This document shows positions 31,577 through 41,049 of a stretch of 64,000 nucleotides of DNA, piece after piece; position 1 is the stretch's first letter, and the number at the start of each line of letters is the position of its first letter. A program made the translations under genes and the position numbers. Source of the stretch: Treponema sp. (GTDB lineage: Bacteria; Spirochaetota; Spirochaetia; Treponematales; Treponemataceae). The DNA lies in assembly GCA_016294035.1 (NCBI GenBank), contig JAEDCT010000010.1, forward strand, positions 23,771 to 87,770. Direction: 5' to 3'. The notes beneath the pieces are model-generated. The model saw only the letters and a program-made list of their open reading frames with translations. It searched no databases and was not told the DNA's origin.

Positions 31577-34561
31577 ATGCGACCAATTTCACTTTACCTT
31601 AGAAATTTTGGCTCCTATGTTGAAGAAACAATTGATTTTGGTCAGTTGCAGAGGAATTTGTTCATAGTTTCAGGTTCAACTGGAAGTGGAAAGTCCTTCA
31701 TATTTGATGCCATGACATTTGCCATTTATGGATCATCCTGCGGTGACAGGGAAAAGTCTCGCCTGCGCAGGGATAATTGCACAGAGGATGATTCAACCAT
31801 GGTAATTTTTACCTTTAGTTTGGGTTCTATTATATATAGGGTGTCAAGAACATTGAAAGTCGCTCCTTCTGAAAAAGGAACGAGCAATGCAGTGACAAAA
31901 AAGAAGGTGGAAGTTTTAGACAGTCAGTCAAAGGAATTCAGAAAAATCAATCTGGATCCTGAAAAAGACCTTATAAAGCTTTCCTTGCAGGAATTCAAGC
32001 AGGTGATTCTTCTTCCGCAGAATAAGTTTTCTGATTTCATAAGGCAATCTGATGAAGACAAGAAAAAAACGCTGCAGAAAATTTTCCACACGGATATTGC
32101 TGACATAGTTCTGGATAAAATTAGTGCTGAGTACAAAAAGGTAAAGGATGAAAATGCACCGGTTGAAGCTCAAATTAACAGCATCCTTGACGGAAGAACA
32201 ATAGAAGATATTGAGTTATCATTGGAAAAATACAGAAATCAGATTGAAGAATGCACAAGTCAGATTAATGTTCAGAACTCAGAAGTTGAAAAACAGAATC
32301 TGCTAATCTCCCAATTGCAGGTTGAGCGGGAAAATGCAAAAAGAAAGCAGTCTCTTGAGCAGGAAAAGCGTGCCCTTGAGCAGGATTCAAAAAAAATCAG
32401 TGAGCTTAAGGAAAAGCTTGAAACAGGCAAAAGGGTTCTTCCCGTGTTCGATGCAATATGTGAAAGGAAAAATGCTCAATCAGAACACGAAGCGATTATT
32501 TTACAGGGAAAGGAAATTTCTGAGAATCTTCAGGAATCAAAAGAAAAACTCGAATTTTGTTCCAGAGAAAAGAAATTGATCCCGGAACTGGAAAGTTCAA
32601 TTAAGGAGCTTTCATTTGTATTGAAGCAAAAAAATGACCTGCTTTCAAAAATTGGAGAGCGTGATGAAAAAAAATCCATGGTCGAAAAAGCTGCCTTAAA
32701 TCTGGAAGAAAAAAGAAATGAGCTTGCAAAGGAAGAAAAAGTTCTTTCGGCAATAATGGCAAAATGCAGGGACAATAAAACACCTGAAGAAATTCTTGGA
32801 GAACTTCAGGAAAAAAGAATGCTCCTTATTACAAGAAAAAATTCTCTTGATATTGAACTTCAAAGATCAAATGAAATTGAAAAATTAACTTCACAGGTTA
32901 AGGAACTTGAAAAAAGACTGCTGGCTGAAAACAGCCAATACACTGAACTGGAAAAGCAGATTGACGCAGAAAAGGAAAATATTGAAAAGGAACGTGTTTC
33001 CAGGGAAATTTACGACACCAGTCTAAAACTTATTGAACTGGCAAAAAAACTTCCGGAAGGCAGAGCGTGTCCTCTTTGTGGATCAACCTGTCATCCTCAT
33101 TTAATTGAAAGCTGTGATTATGTTCCACAAATTGACTTGGATAAAGCTGAGAAAAATCTGGAAAAACTTTCTGATTCCCTGGCCGAAAGTAAAAGCCGGA
33201 TTATTAAGATTAAAACCATGGTGGATGAAAAAAAGAAAATGATTGAATCCACAGGCAAGGCAGCACCACTTATGCAGCTTCAGGAAGAAATTAATGGTCT
33301 TGATGAAAATATCAGCAGATTGAATTCTGAGGAAGCTGTCTTTGTTGAACTGAAAAAAGAATATAAGAATGTTCTGGATAGTATTGGAGATCTGAAAATT
33401 ACTGTTGAAAAGCTGGACGGAAATTATAATGCAGCTCTCAGTTCATACAATGAATTTATAAGAAATTTCAATGAAAAGTCTGAGGTTAGCCGTGAAGAGC
33501 TTGAATCTGAGCTAGAAGAAATAAAGCTGAAGCATGATCAGGATGAAGCAAGGAAAAATTCTATCCTGAATGATTTTAGTACTGCAGAAAAGAAAGTTTC
33601 AGTTCTTGAGACGAAGAATGAAGATTGCAGGAAAAGCATTGATGCATCATCGGAAAAACTCAGCAAACTTATTTCTGTTGAAAGTGATTTGCTTAGGAAT
33701 ATCAAGGACATTGCAGCTTCCCCATCTGATGTTGAAAGATTGCATTTGTCTCAGGACGAAATGGATGATTTTGAAAATAAAATTGCAGAATACGAGAAAA
33801 AACTTTTGTTTATTGATGGTCAGTTAAAATCATTTAGTGAAACGCGGAATCTGGAAACAATTGAAAAAGAATTCTGTGAAAATGAAAAAATTGCTCATGA
33901 AAAGAAAGCAGTTCTTCTTGAATCCAATGCCAGACTTACTGAAGCTCAGACTCAGCTTAGGATTCTTTCAGAGGGACTTGAAAAGCTAAGTTCATTGATG
34001 GCACAAAGAAAAAAATCTCTGAAAGAAATGGAGTCCTATGAATTTCTCCTTGATTACATGCGTCCAAAATCTGGAGTTACTTTTGATCTCTGGTATCTTG
34101 CTGCATTCTTCAGTGAGGTTGTTACAAAGGCCGGTAAGCGATTCTATGATTTTTCTGACGGCCAATACACCTTCAATATCAATTCTTCTGTTTATAATGC
34201 AAAGGGGCAGAAGGGATTAAGTCTTTCAATCCTGAATATGGAAAAGGGGACTGAGCTTCCAGTTTCATCTTTGAGTGGTGGTGAAATTTTTGAGGCATCA
34301 TTAAGTCTTGCTCTGGCAATTACTGATTCAATTTATGACAAGAGTGGTGGAATTGACCTGGATTCAATTTTCATAGATGAAGGTTTTGGAACACTTGATG
34401 ACAGAACGCGAAATGTGGTGATTCCAATTTTGAGAAGACTCAGTTCAAGCAAAATGGTTGGAGTCATTTCTCATGTAAAGGAATTGCAGCAGGAAATCAT
34501 GACACAAATTCAGGTATCCAAGTCTGAGGATTTTGGTTCAAAGGTTAGGGTTGTAAACTAG
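31577..34561 (+). CDS. sbcC: DNA repair ATPase subunit SbcC (Rad50-like)
   Basis: The SMC-like ATPase partner of SbcD. The 994 residues have a Walker A at about 36 (SGSTGSGKSFIFDAM), long coiled coils (about 180-480 and 520-840) around a zinc hook CPLC with Cys498 and Cys501, then the ABC signature SLSGGEIFEASLSLALA and Walker B SIFIDEGFGTLDD near the C-terminus. Start and stop are tightly coupled to sbcD and to the polymerase gene. Nothing is missing. Confidence 0.96.
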   Translation: MRPISLYLRNFGSYVEETIDFGQLQRNLFIVSGSTGSGKSFIFDAMTFAIYGSSCGDREKSRLRRDNCTEDDSTMVIFTFSLGSIIYRVSRTLKVAPSEKGTSNAVTKKKVEVLDSQSKEFRKINLDPEKDLIKLSLQEFKQVILLPQNKFSDFIRQSDEDKKKTLQKIFHTDIADIVLDKISAEYKKVKDENAPVEAQINSILDGRTIEDIELSLEKYRNQIEECTSQINVQNSEVEKQNLLISQLQVERENAKRKQSLEQEKRALEQDSKKISELKEKLETGKRVLPVFDAICERKNAQSEHEAIILQGKEISENLQESKEKLEFCSREKKLIPELESSIKELSFVLKQKNDLLSKIGERDEKKSMVEKAALNLEEKRNELAKEEKVLSAIMAKCRDNKTPEEILGELQEKRMLLITRKNSLDIELQRSNEIEKLTSQVKELEKRLLAENSQYTELEKQIDAEKENIEKERVSREIYDTSLKLIELAKKLPEGRACPLCGSTCHPHLIESCDYVPQIDLDKAEKNLEKLSDSLAESKSRIIKIKTMVDEKKKMIESTGKAAPLMQLQEEINGLDENISRLNSEEAVFVELKKEYKNVLDSIGDLKITVEKLDGNYNAALSSYNEFIRNFNEKSEVSREELESELEEIKLKHDQDEARKNSILNDFSTAEKKVSVLETKNEDCRKSIDASSEKLSKLISVESDLLRNIKDIAASPSDVERLHLSQDEMDDFENKIAEYEKKLLFIDGQLKSFSETRNLETIEKEFCENEKIAHEKKAVLLESNARLTEAQTQLRILSEGLEKLSSLMAQRKKSLKEMESYEFLLDYMRPKSGVTFDLWYLAAFFSEVVTKAGKRFYDFSDGQYTFNINSSVYNAKGQKGLSLSILNMEKGTELPVSSLSGGEIFEASLSLALAITDSIYDKSGGIDLDSIFIDEGFGTLDDRTRNVVIPILRRLSSSKMVGVISHVKELQQEIMTQIQVSKSEDFGSKVRVVN

Positions 34562-34571
34562 TTTATTTTCC

Positions 34572-36068
34572 ATGCAACGATATTATATTGCCATTGACTT
34601 GAAATCTTTTTATGCCTCTGTTGAATGTGCCGAAAGAAATCTTGATCCGTTGGACACAAATCTTATTGTTGCCGATGAGTCTAGAACGGACAAAACAATC
34701 TGTCTTGCTGTTTCTCCGTCAATGAAAAAACATGGACTTCCTGGCAGGTGCAGACTGTTTGAGGCAAGACAAAAAATATCTGAGGTAAATCGCAGAAGAA
34801 AATCGGCCATACATCAAAGGCCATTTTCATCTAAAACTTATTTGAATTCGGTTTTGGAATGTCATCCTGAATATGAATTGGATTGCATAATAGCACCGCC
34901 TCAAATGGCAAAATATATTAAGGTCAGCTCACAAATTTATAACATCTATTTGAATTATGTGTCCAAAGAAGATATTCATGTTTATTCAATAGATGAAGTA
35001 TTTATTGATGCAAGTCCTTATTTGAATATGTACAGCATGAGTCCCCGTGAACTGGCAATGAAAATGATTCAGGATGTTCTGCATGAAACTCATATAACTG
35101 CAACTGCAGGAATTGGAACAAATCTGTATCTGGCAAAAATTGCAATGGACATAGTTGCAAAGCATATTCCTGCGGATAAGGACGGTGTGCGTATTGCTGA
35201 ACTTGATGAAATATCATTTAGAAAAAAACTCTGGAATCACAAGCCCCTTTCTGATTTCTGGAGAATTGGACCTGGAATCCAGGCACACCTGAATCGTCTT
35301 GGAATCCAGACAATGGGGGATCTGGCACGTGTTTCTCTAGGAAGCCCCAATGATGTTTTTAACCAGGAATTACTTTACAAGGAATTCGGCATTAATGCAG
35401 AGCTTTTGATTGATCATGCCTGGGGAATAGAACCATGCACAATGAATGCAATAAAAAATTACAAGTCAAAAAGATCAAGCGTGAGCCAGGGGCAGGTGCT
35501 CCAAAGTGCTTATGATTTTGACAAGGCCAGGATTGTAATTAGGGAAATGGCGGAAACTCTGAGTCTGGATTTGACTGAGAAAAATCTATTGTGCAGTCAG
35601 TTTTACGTTTTTATTGGTTATGATGCCCAGTGCGTTGAAAAGGCGAAGCATCTTTCCTGTGATCCTTATGGACGGCCCGTGCCAAAACCAGTGCATGGTG
35701 GCGTGAGTTTTGATCATCCAACTTCTTCTACTAGTGTTCTGGCTGATTCTGCTGAATACATTTTTGAAAAGATTGCAGATAGAAATTTAAAGGTCAGGCG
35801 GTTAAATGTTTGTGCAAATAATGTTGTTGATGAGGTAACTTATAAGGCCTGCCATAGATATGTTCAGGGTGAGTTGTTTGAAACTGAAAATGACAGGAAG
35901 GTGACGGAGCAGGAAAAGCTGCGGGAAGAAAAAGAACGCAATCTTCAGAAGATGGTTATTGAAGTCAAAAATAAGTATGGAAAAAATGCCATGCTCAAGG
36001 CAATGAATCTTCAAGATGGTGCAATGCAGATTACAAGAAATGGGCAGATTGGAGGTCACAAGGCATGA
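34572..36068 (+). CDS. Y-family DNA polymerase (UmuC/UvrX-like)
   Basis: A 498-residue translesion polymerase. Catalytic motifs are AIDLKSFYASVECAERN (Asp9) at the start and YSIDEVFIDASPY near residue 140. The helix-hairpin-helix part (DFWRIGPGIQAHLNRLGIQT) precedes the little-finger domain. It is longer than DinB and matches the UvrX/UmuC-like group found with YolD-like partners in Firmicutes. It starts 10 bases after sbcC without a clear SD and overlaps the YolD-like gene by ATGA. With SbcCD it makes a damage-response operon. Confidence 0.9.
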   Translation: MQRYYIAIDLKSFYASVECAERNLDPLDTNLIVADESRTDKTICLAVSPSMKKHGLPGRCRLFEARQKISEVNRRRKSAIHQRPFSSKTYLNSVLECHPEYELDCIIAPPQMAKYIKVSSQIYNIYLNYVSKEDIHVYSIDEVFIDASPYLNMYSMSPRELAMKMIQDVLHETHITATAGIGTNLYLAKIAMDIVAKHIPADKDGVRIAELDEISFRKKLWNHKPLSDFWRIGPGIQAHLNRLGIQTMGDLARVSLGSPNDVFNQELLYKEFGINAELLIDHAWGIEPCTMNAIKNYKSKRSSVSQGQVLQSAYDFDKARIVIREMAETLSLDLTEKNLLCSQFYVFIGYDAQCVEKAKHLSCDPYGRPVPKPVHGGVSFDHPTSSTSVLADSAEYIFEKIADRNLKVRRLNVCANNVVDEVTYKACHRYVQGELFETENDRKVTEQEKLREEKERNLQKMVIEVKNKYGKNAMLKAMNLQDGAMQITRNGQIGGHKA

Positions 36069-36268
36069 AAGAAAAGAACTATGATGAGATAATAAATTGC
36101 ACACCTCCCAAATCAAAGACTCATGCTCCTTTAACCATGAGTCAGCGTGCGGCCCAGTTTAGTCCCTTTGCTGCCCTGACAGGTTATGATGAAAGCATCG
36201 AGGAAACTGCAATTGAACATGAGAAAATAATTCTTGCCATGGAAACGGGGAAAATGGACTTGCAGTAA
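36065..36268 (+). CDS. YolD-like protein
   Basis: A 67-residue protein with the YolD-family core MSQRAAQFSPFAALTGYDES. YolD-like proteins are small partners of UvrX-type polymerases in many Firmicutes; the exact role is unclear. Its start overlaps the polymerase stop (ATGA), so translation is coupled. It is the last gene of the repair operon and converges on tRNA-Asn. Confidence 0.85.
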   Translation: MKEKNYDEIINCTPPKSKTHAPLTMSQRAAQFSPFAALTGYDESIEETAIEHEKIILAMETGKMDLQ

Positions 36269-36302
36269 TTTTGTTCAGTGATGAAAAAAAAATTTCTGGA
36301 GC

Positions 36303-36336
36303 AAAAAAAAAGAGCACTTAGAAAACTAAGTACTCT
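36303..36336 (-). terminator. Terminator of tRNA-Asn
   Basis: On the minus strand AGAGTACTTAG, loop TTTT, CTAAGTGCTCT, then eight T. It begins 6 bases after the tRNA 3' end. Confidence 0.9.
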
Positions 36337-36341
36337 TTAGT

Positions 36342-36414
36342 CGGCCCTTACTGGGCTTGAACCAGTGACACACGGATTAACAGTCCGTTGCTCTACCGAC
36401 TGAGCTAAAGGACC
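36342..36414 (-). tRNA. tRNA-Asn (anticodon GTT)
   Basis: A 73-base cloverleaf on the minus strand. The acceptor stem GGTCCTT pairs with AAGGGCC, the D arm has GCTC...GAGC, the anticodon loop is CTGTTAA with stem ACGGA/TCCGT, and the T arm is ACTGG-TTCAAGC-CCAGT. The discriminator is G. CCA is not encoded (the genome reads ACT after it). A terminator follows directly. Confidence 0.95.
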
Positions 36415-36492
36415 ACATTCATTTGTTGAATGTAAGTAAATATTATTGAAAATATTAAATTGTGTCAATAGGAAATCTCAGATTTTTTTAAA

Positions 36493-38550
36493 TTATTTCA
36501 AATAAACCATCAGAAGCATAATGTCGCTGTTTCTAATGCCTGAGATTCGGGAGGCCTGTCCCAGAGTCAGTGGACGGATTTTTTCAAGCTTACCGCGGCT
36601 TTCTGCTGAAAGTGCCACAACTTTTGAATAGTCAAAGTTAACGGGAATTCTCGCATTTTCCATCCTGTGCATCTTTGCAACTCGCGTGTCCTGCTTTTCA
36701 ATGTAATATTTGTATTTGTAGTCTTCCTGGGCAAGAGTCCAAATCAGTTCAGAATAGTTCTTTTCATTCTGGGCATTTGGATGTTTTGTAATGAATTCAA
36801 TTGCCTCATCAACAAGCTGGTACTTTAAGTTCATGGAATCAAGCTGGGCTTTTGAAATCAATCCAATGTCAAATCCTTTTTGGCGGAGTCTTCGGTCTGC
36901 GGTGTCATGCCTGAGCTTGAGTCTGTATTCGGCTCTGGCGGTGAACATTCTGTAGGGTTCTTTTGTTCCCAGGGTTACCAGGTCGTCAATGAGAACACCA
37001 ATGTATGCTTCGTCTCTTCCAAGTACAAGTGGATTGTATTCAGGAATTGACTCAAGATTTGATGTTGTTTTTTCAAGTCTTTCTTTCAGTGCCCTGGTTT
37101 CTCTTTCAGAGATATCTGCAAAATGCTTTTTTTCATCAAAGGAAAATATTGGCTTTGGCATGAAATGATTTGCTTCGGCAGATGCAGGTGATGATGGAAT
37201 TTGCGAATCGCTTTTGCATAGCGGACCGCACAGCTTAATGTGTTCACGGGCGTAGAGTCCTGCATTGATTCCTGCAACAAGTCCCTGACCGGCAGCTTCC
37301 TCGTATCCGGATGTTCCGTTAATCTGACCTGCGTTAAAAAGACCGGCAACTCGTTTTGTTTCAAGGCTCGGGAAAAGCTGGGTTGGCTCAACGTAGTCAT
37401 ATTCAACTGCATATCCAGGCCTGCTGACTGTACAGTTTTCAAAACCTGCCATTGTTCTTAGGAATGCATCCTGTACTTCTTCAGGCAAAGATGAGCTTAA
37501 TCCGTTTAGATACATTTCATCAGTATCAAGTCCCTCTGGCTCAACAAAAAGCTGGTGACGCTCACGTTCTGCAAATCTCATAACCTTATCTTCGATGGAT
37601 GGGCAGTAGCGGGGACCGATTCCGTTGATTTTTCCTGAGTATAGTGGTGACCTTCCGATGTTTTCACGGATGATTCTGTGTGTTTCTTCGTTTGTGTAAA
37701 CCAAATGGCATGGAACCAGAGGTCTTTCGACTCTTTCATGGTCAAAGCTGAAAGGAATAATTTCAGAGTCGCCTTCGTTAAGTTCGAGCTTTGAAAAGTC
37801 TATTGTATGTGAAAGAATTCTTGGAGGTGTTCCTGTCTTGAGTCGGCCTGTAGTAAATCCAAGGCGGTTGAGACTTTCTGTGAGACCAAATGCGCCGGCT
37901 TCTCCAAGTCTTCCGCAATAGGCATCGTATTCACCTATGAAGATTCTGCCACCCAAAAATGTTCCTGTTGTAAGGACGATTGATCTTACTGGAATTACTC
38001 TACCGCGTTCTGTGACAACACCGATTACTTTCTGGCGTTTATTTGATTTTGCTGCAGATGTAAGAAATTCATTTGTCTTTGCACCGCGGTTTTCTCCGGG
38101 GATGGAGTTGATTTCTGCGGAACTGTCGTAACCTTGTGGAAGATCCCTTGAACTTTCAATGGTTAGAATATCAACAACCGTATCCATCAGTGTGGACAGG
38201 TTTGCAGTTGTTTCAAGAGTTTTTCGGGCAAGTTTAGAATATTCCAGTTTATCTGCCTGGCTTCTTGGAGCCTGAACTGCAGGCCCCCGGCTTTTGTTCA
38301 GCATTCGGAATTGAATCATTGTCTGGTCAATGAGCTTTCCCATCTCACCACCCAGGGCATCTATTTCTCTAACTATGTTTCCCTTTGCGATTCCACCAAT
38401 GGAAGGATTACAACTCATTCTGCCAATGGAATCTATTGTTTGAGTAATAAGAACTGTTTTTAGTCCCATGCGGGCACATGCCAGAGATGCTTCAATACCA
38501 GCATGGCCACCACCGCAGATTGCAACGTCAAAGGAATCGTAAAAGGACAT
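36493..38550 (-). CDS. mnmG: tRNA uridine-34 5-carboxymethylaminomethyl modification enzyme
   Basis: With MnmE it adds the cmnm5 group to the wobble uridine of several tRNAs, using FAD. The 685 residues begin with a Rossmann motif (VAICGGGHAGIEASLACARMG), then SCNPSIGGIAKGNIVREIDA, GTFLGGRIFIG, GRLGEAGAFGL, LKTGTPPRI and SGYEEAAGQGLVAGINAGLY. It is about 55 residues longer than usual. A poorly conserved insert at about 135-172 (Ser/Asn-rich, around PGENRGAKTNEFL) accounts for much of this. It starts 8 bases after gatB, so the two translation-related genes are co-transcribed. Confidence 0.96.
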   Translation of the reverse strand: MSFYDSFDVAICGGGHAGIEASLACARMGLKTVLITQTIDSIGRMSCNPSIGGIAKGNIVREIDALGGEMGKLIDQTMIQFRMLNKSRGPAVQAPRSQADKLEYSKLARKTLETTANLSTLMDTVVDILTIESSRDLPQGYDSSAEINSIPGENRGAKTNEFLTSAAKSNKRQKVIGVVTERGRVIPVRSIVLTTGTFLGGRIFIGEYDAYCGRLGEAGAFGLTESLNRLGFTTGRLKTGTPPRILSHTIDFSKLELNEGDSEIIPFSFDHERVERPLVPCHLVYTNEETHRIIRENIGRSPLYSGKINGIGPRYCPSIEDKVMRFAERERHQLFVEPEGLDTDEMYLNGLSSSLPEEVQDAFLRTMAGFENCTVSRPGYAVEYDYVEPTQLFPSLETKRVAGLFNAGQINGTSGYEEAAGQGLVAGINAGLYAREHIKLCGPLCKSDSQIPSSPASAEANHFMPKPIFSFDEKKHFADISERETRALKERLEKTTSNLESIPEYNPLVLGRDEAYIGVLIDDLVTLGTKEPYRMFTARAEYRLKLRHDTADRRLRQKGFDIGLISKAQLDSMNLKYQLVDEAIEFITKHPNAQNEKNYSELIWTLAQEDYKYKYYIEKQDTRVAKMHRMENARIPVNFDYSKVVALSAESRGKLEKIRPLTLGQASRISGIRNSDIMLLMVYLK

Positions 38551-38558
38551 TTGATTGC

Positions 38559-40094
38559 CTAGAGTTTTGCCAGTTTTTCACCAACAAGTTTTGCTGCAAT
38601 TCCAGGGTTTGCTTTTCCCTTGGATTCTTTCATCACCTGACCGCAGAGCCATCCGACAACATTTGTCTTTCCGCTCTTGTAGTCGGCAACAGCCTTAGGA
38701 TTTGCCTCAATAACCTTGTCTACCAGAGCTTCGATTGCCCCTGTATCTGCAACAACTTCCATGCCTTCTTCCTTGATGATTGCAGATGGCATTTTGTTTG
38801 TTTCGATCATTTTTGCAAATACTGTCTTTCCCTGTGCAGAAGTAATCTTCTTTTCGGAAATGGCATTTGCAAGTTCTGTGATATGTTCTGGCGTGATCTT
38901 TACATCTTTGATTGTGAGTTTCTTTGCGTTCATGTCGGCAAGGAGTTCTGTGAGCATGAGGTTTGCAACTTTCTTTACATCCTTTGCATTCTTTGCTGCA
39001 TCCTCAAACCACATGGCAAGATCCCTGCTTGAAGTGAGGGTTTCTGCATCAAAATCAGAGAGACCAAAGTTTTTCTTGAGTCTTGTTCTCTTTGCTTCAG
39101 GAAGCTCTCCAACCTTTGAGAGTGCCCTTTGGATAAGCTGGTCGCTGACTGTGAAAGGCTTAATGTCCGGCTCAACAACAAAGCGATAGTCTACAAATGA
39201 GTTCTTTGTACGCTGAACTACAGTCTGTCCCTTTGCTTCGTCCCATCCCATTGTTACCTTGAATCCTGCATTGAATTCCTGGCGGTCTTCCTCAAATTCC
39301 TTGAGCTGGCGAGCTGCTTCGTAAATACAGGCTGCCTTAATTGAGTGGAATGAGTTAAGGTTTTTGATTTCTGAAATTGGCGTGTGGTAAAGCTTTCCAT
39401 CTTCCCAAACATTAAGGTTGATGTTGCAGTCGCATCGCATGTTTCCTTCTTCAAGATTTCCGTTTGTAACTTTTACGTAGCGAAGGATTTCCTGTACAGT
39501 CTGGAAGAACAATGCTGCCTCATCACCGGAAGTCATGTCTGGCTTTGTTACGATTTCGATGAGTGGAGTTCCACAGCGGTTATAGTCAATGTATGAGTGT
39601 GCACCCTGCAAGTGAAGGGACTTACCTACGTCTTCCTCAAGGTGGATTCTTTCAACACGAATGCGGCGGTACTTGTTGTCGATGATGCAGTTGTCGCCCT
39701 TGAAGTTCTTGTCGCGGCATTTTGGTCCGCCTGGCTGTTCATCCTTTGAATAGTGGTTCAGAGGAAGATCAACATATCCGTCTGAGCATAATGGGATATC
39801 GTACTGTGTAATCTGGTAACCTTTTGCAAGGTCAGGATAGAAATAGTGCTTGCGGTCAAATTTTGTGAACTGTGCAATCTTACAGTTTAGGGCGTGTCCT
39901 GCAACTGCTCCAAGCTCAACATAGCCCTTTGAAATGCGTGGCATTGCTCCTGGAAGCCCAAGACAAACCGGGCAAACGCGTGTGTTTGGCATTCCACCGT
40001 AGCGGTTTTCACAGGCACAGAAAGCCTTTGTCTTTGTAAGCAACTGAGTATGAATTTCACATCCGATTACAACTTCATATTTTTCGATAGCCAT
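38559..40094 (-). CDS. gatB: Aspartyl/glutamyl-tRNA amidotransferase subunit B
   Basis: The kinase and tRNA-binding subunit of GatCAB, which turns Glu-tRNA-Gln and/or Asp-tRNA-Asn into the amidated forms. The 511 residues begin YEVVIGCEIHTQLLTKTKAF and include the zinc-site Cys residues (FCACEN, VCPVCLGLPGAMP), HLEEDVGKSLH, DYNRCGTPLIEIVTKPD and a C-terminal GatB/YqeY tail domain with GWLCGQVMKESKGKANP. gatA and gatC lie about 1 kb upstream, separated by a ThyX-like gene. Its own promoter is at 40121. Confidence 0.97.
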   Translation of the reverse strand: MAIEKYEVVIGCEIHTQLLTKTKAFCACENRYGGMPNTRVCPVCLGLPGAMPRISKGYVELGAVAGHALNCKIAQFTKFDRKHYFYPDLAKGYQITQYDIPLCSDGYVDLPLNHYSKDEQPGGPKCRDKNFKGDNCIIDNKYRRIRVERIHLEEDVGKSLHLQGAHSYIDYNRCGTPLIEIVTKPDMTSGDEAALFFQTVQEILRYVKVTNGNLEEGNMRCDCNINLNVWEDGKLYHTPISEIKNLNSFHSIKAACIYEAARQLKEFEEDRQEFNAGFKVTMGWDEAKGQTVVQRTKNSFVDYRFVVEPDIKPFTVSDQLIQRALSKVGELPEAKRTRLKKNFGLSDFDAETLTSSRDLAMWFEDAAKNAKDVKKVANLMLTELLADMNAKKLTIKDVKITPEHITELANAISEKKITSAQGKTVFAKMIETNKMPSAIIKEEGMEVVADTGAIEALVDKVIEANPKAVADYKSGKTNVVGWLCGQVMKESKGKANPGIAAKLVGEKLAKL

Positions 40095-40120
40095 ATTTAA
40101 TCCTATAAAAATTATTACCT

Positions 40121-40149
40121 ATTATAAAAAAGATAAATGCATTTATCAA
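40121..40149 (-). promoter_or_regulatory. gatB-mnmG promoter with internal palindrome
   Basis: On the minus strand TTGATA (40149-40144), 17 bases, TATAAT (40126-40121). The spacer holds a perfect 16-bp palindrome GATAAATGCATTTATC (40132-40147) that overlaps the -35, a possible operator. Confidence 0.65.
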
Positions 40150-40210
40150 TCAGTCAATGACAGTTATCTTAACCAGCAAAACAGTATCGTAAAAAAGAGC
40201 GCCACCATTT

Positions 40211-40909
40211 TTAAGCCTTGGGTGACTTCTGTGGTTTCCGGCCGCAGGATTTCTTTTCCTTGCAAAATCCCGTCACTTCACATTTTGGTTTCATGAGATT
40301 GTCAACAATCCATTTCCATTCTTCAGAATACTGGGAGAGTGCCTCACAAATTTCTTTCATGAGTTTTCTGTATTCCCAGTAGGCACGGGTGCATAGTCTT
40401 TGGTGTGACATTTCAATGAGGTTTCTCATGTTTCTCTTGTCAACGATTTTTGTTTTCATTCCAAGAGGATAGAACATTGCAATGTCTTCTTTTGGTACTC
40501 CGGATTTTTCCATTGATGCCAGAAGATTCATGAATGACTTTTCAAATTCCTGGAATGCATTTGAGGCCTCCTGATTATCTGCTGATGCTTTTTCAACTGA
40601 TGGAGGAACAATAATGTTGTCAGATAGACTTGAACCTTCCCATTTTACATAGCGGGTTGAAGACTGAAGCCTTGTTGGACTTCCACCAATGTGAGTGTAC
40701 CATTCACGAATGCAGCGGGCTGAGTATCCATCGATTATAAGCTCAACATCCGGATACTCGAAGGTTCTTCCGTGCTCACAGAGAATGCAGTCCATTCCGC
40801 GCTTGTAGTTTTTTTCCGGATTTGTGGTGTCTCCATTCCAGCATACACCTGCCATGAGCCCGATTTTGGTTATGGGATTTTTTGTAGTTTCAGGTAGGAT
40901 TGTTATCAT
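40211..40909 (-). CDS. ThyX-like flavin-dependent thymidylate synthase, divergent
   Basis: A 232-residue protein resembling FAD-dependent thymidylate synthases, which methylate dUMP to dTMP. The region RCIREWYTHIGGSPTRLQSS and the following TRY occupy the place of the ThyX signature RHRxxSxNxxSxRY, but the first Arg-His-Arg is changed to Thr-His-Ile and the spacing is longer. The C-terminal YPLGMKTKIVDKRNMRNLIE and the AYWEYRKL stretch also fit ThyX. An added Cys/Lys-rich tail (KCEVTGFCKEKKSCGRK) is unusual. It lies between gatA and gatB on the same strand. It is either a divergent active subfamily or a ThyX relative with another role. Confidence 0.7.
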   Translation of the reverse strand: MITILPETTKNPITKIGLMAGVCWNGDTTNPEKNYKRGMDCILCEHGRTFEYPDVELIIDGYSARCIREWYTHIGGSPTRLQSSTRYVKWEGSSLSDNIIVPPSVEKASADNQEASNAFQEFEKSFMNLLASMEKSGVPKEDIAMFYPLGMKTKIVDKRNMRNLIEMSHQRLCTRAYWEYRKLMKEICEALSQYSEEWKWIVDNLMKPKCEVTGFCKEKKSCGRKPQKSPKA

Positions 40910-41049
40910 TTGACTGTTACCTTATTCACTGTGCTGCCGGGAATTTTAGGTTTCCAGAGGGAAATAAAATTCCATGGTGCCTGCAGTAAGCTTTGTAAAA
41001 CCTGGATGATCCGCAGGACATTTTGCTGACCTGCGGTTTTAATGCCAGA

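Noticed and set aside
38478..39189. Plus-strand open frames opposite mnmG and gatB
   Set aside because: They are antisense shadows; the minus-strand proteins are complete and highly conserved.
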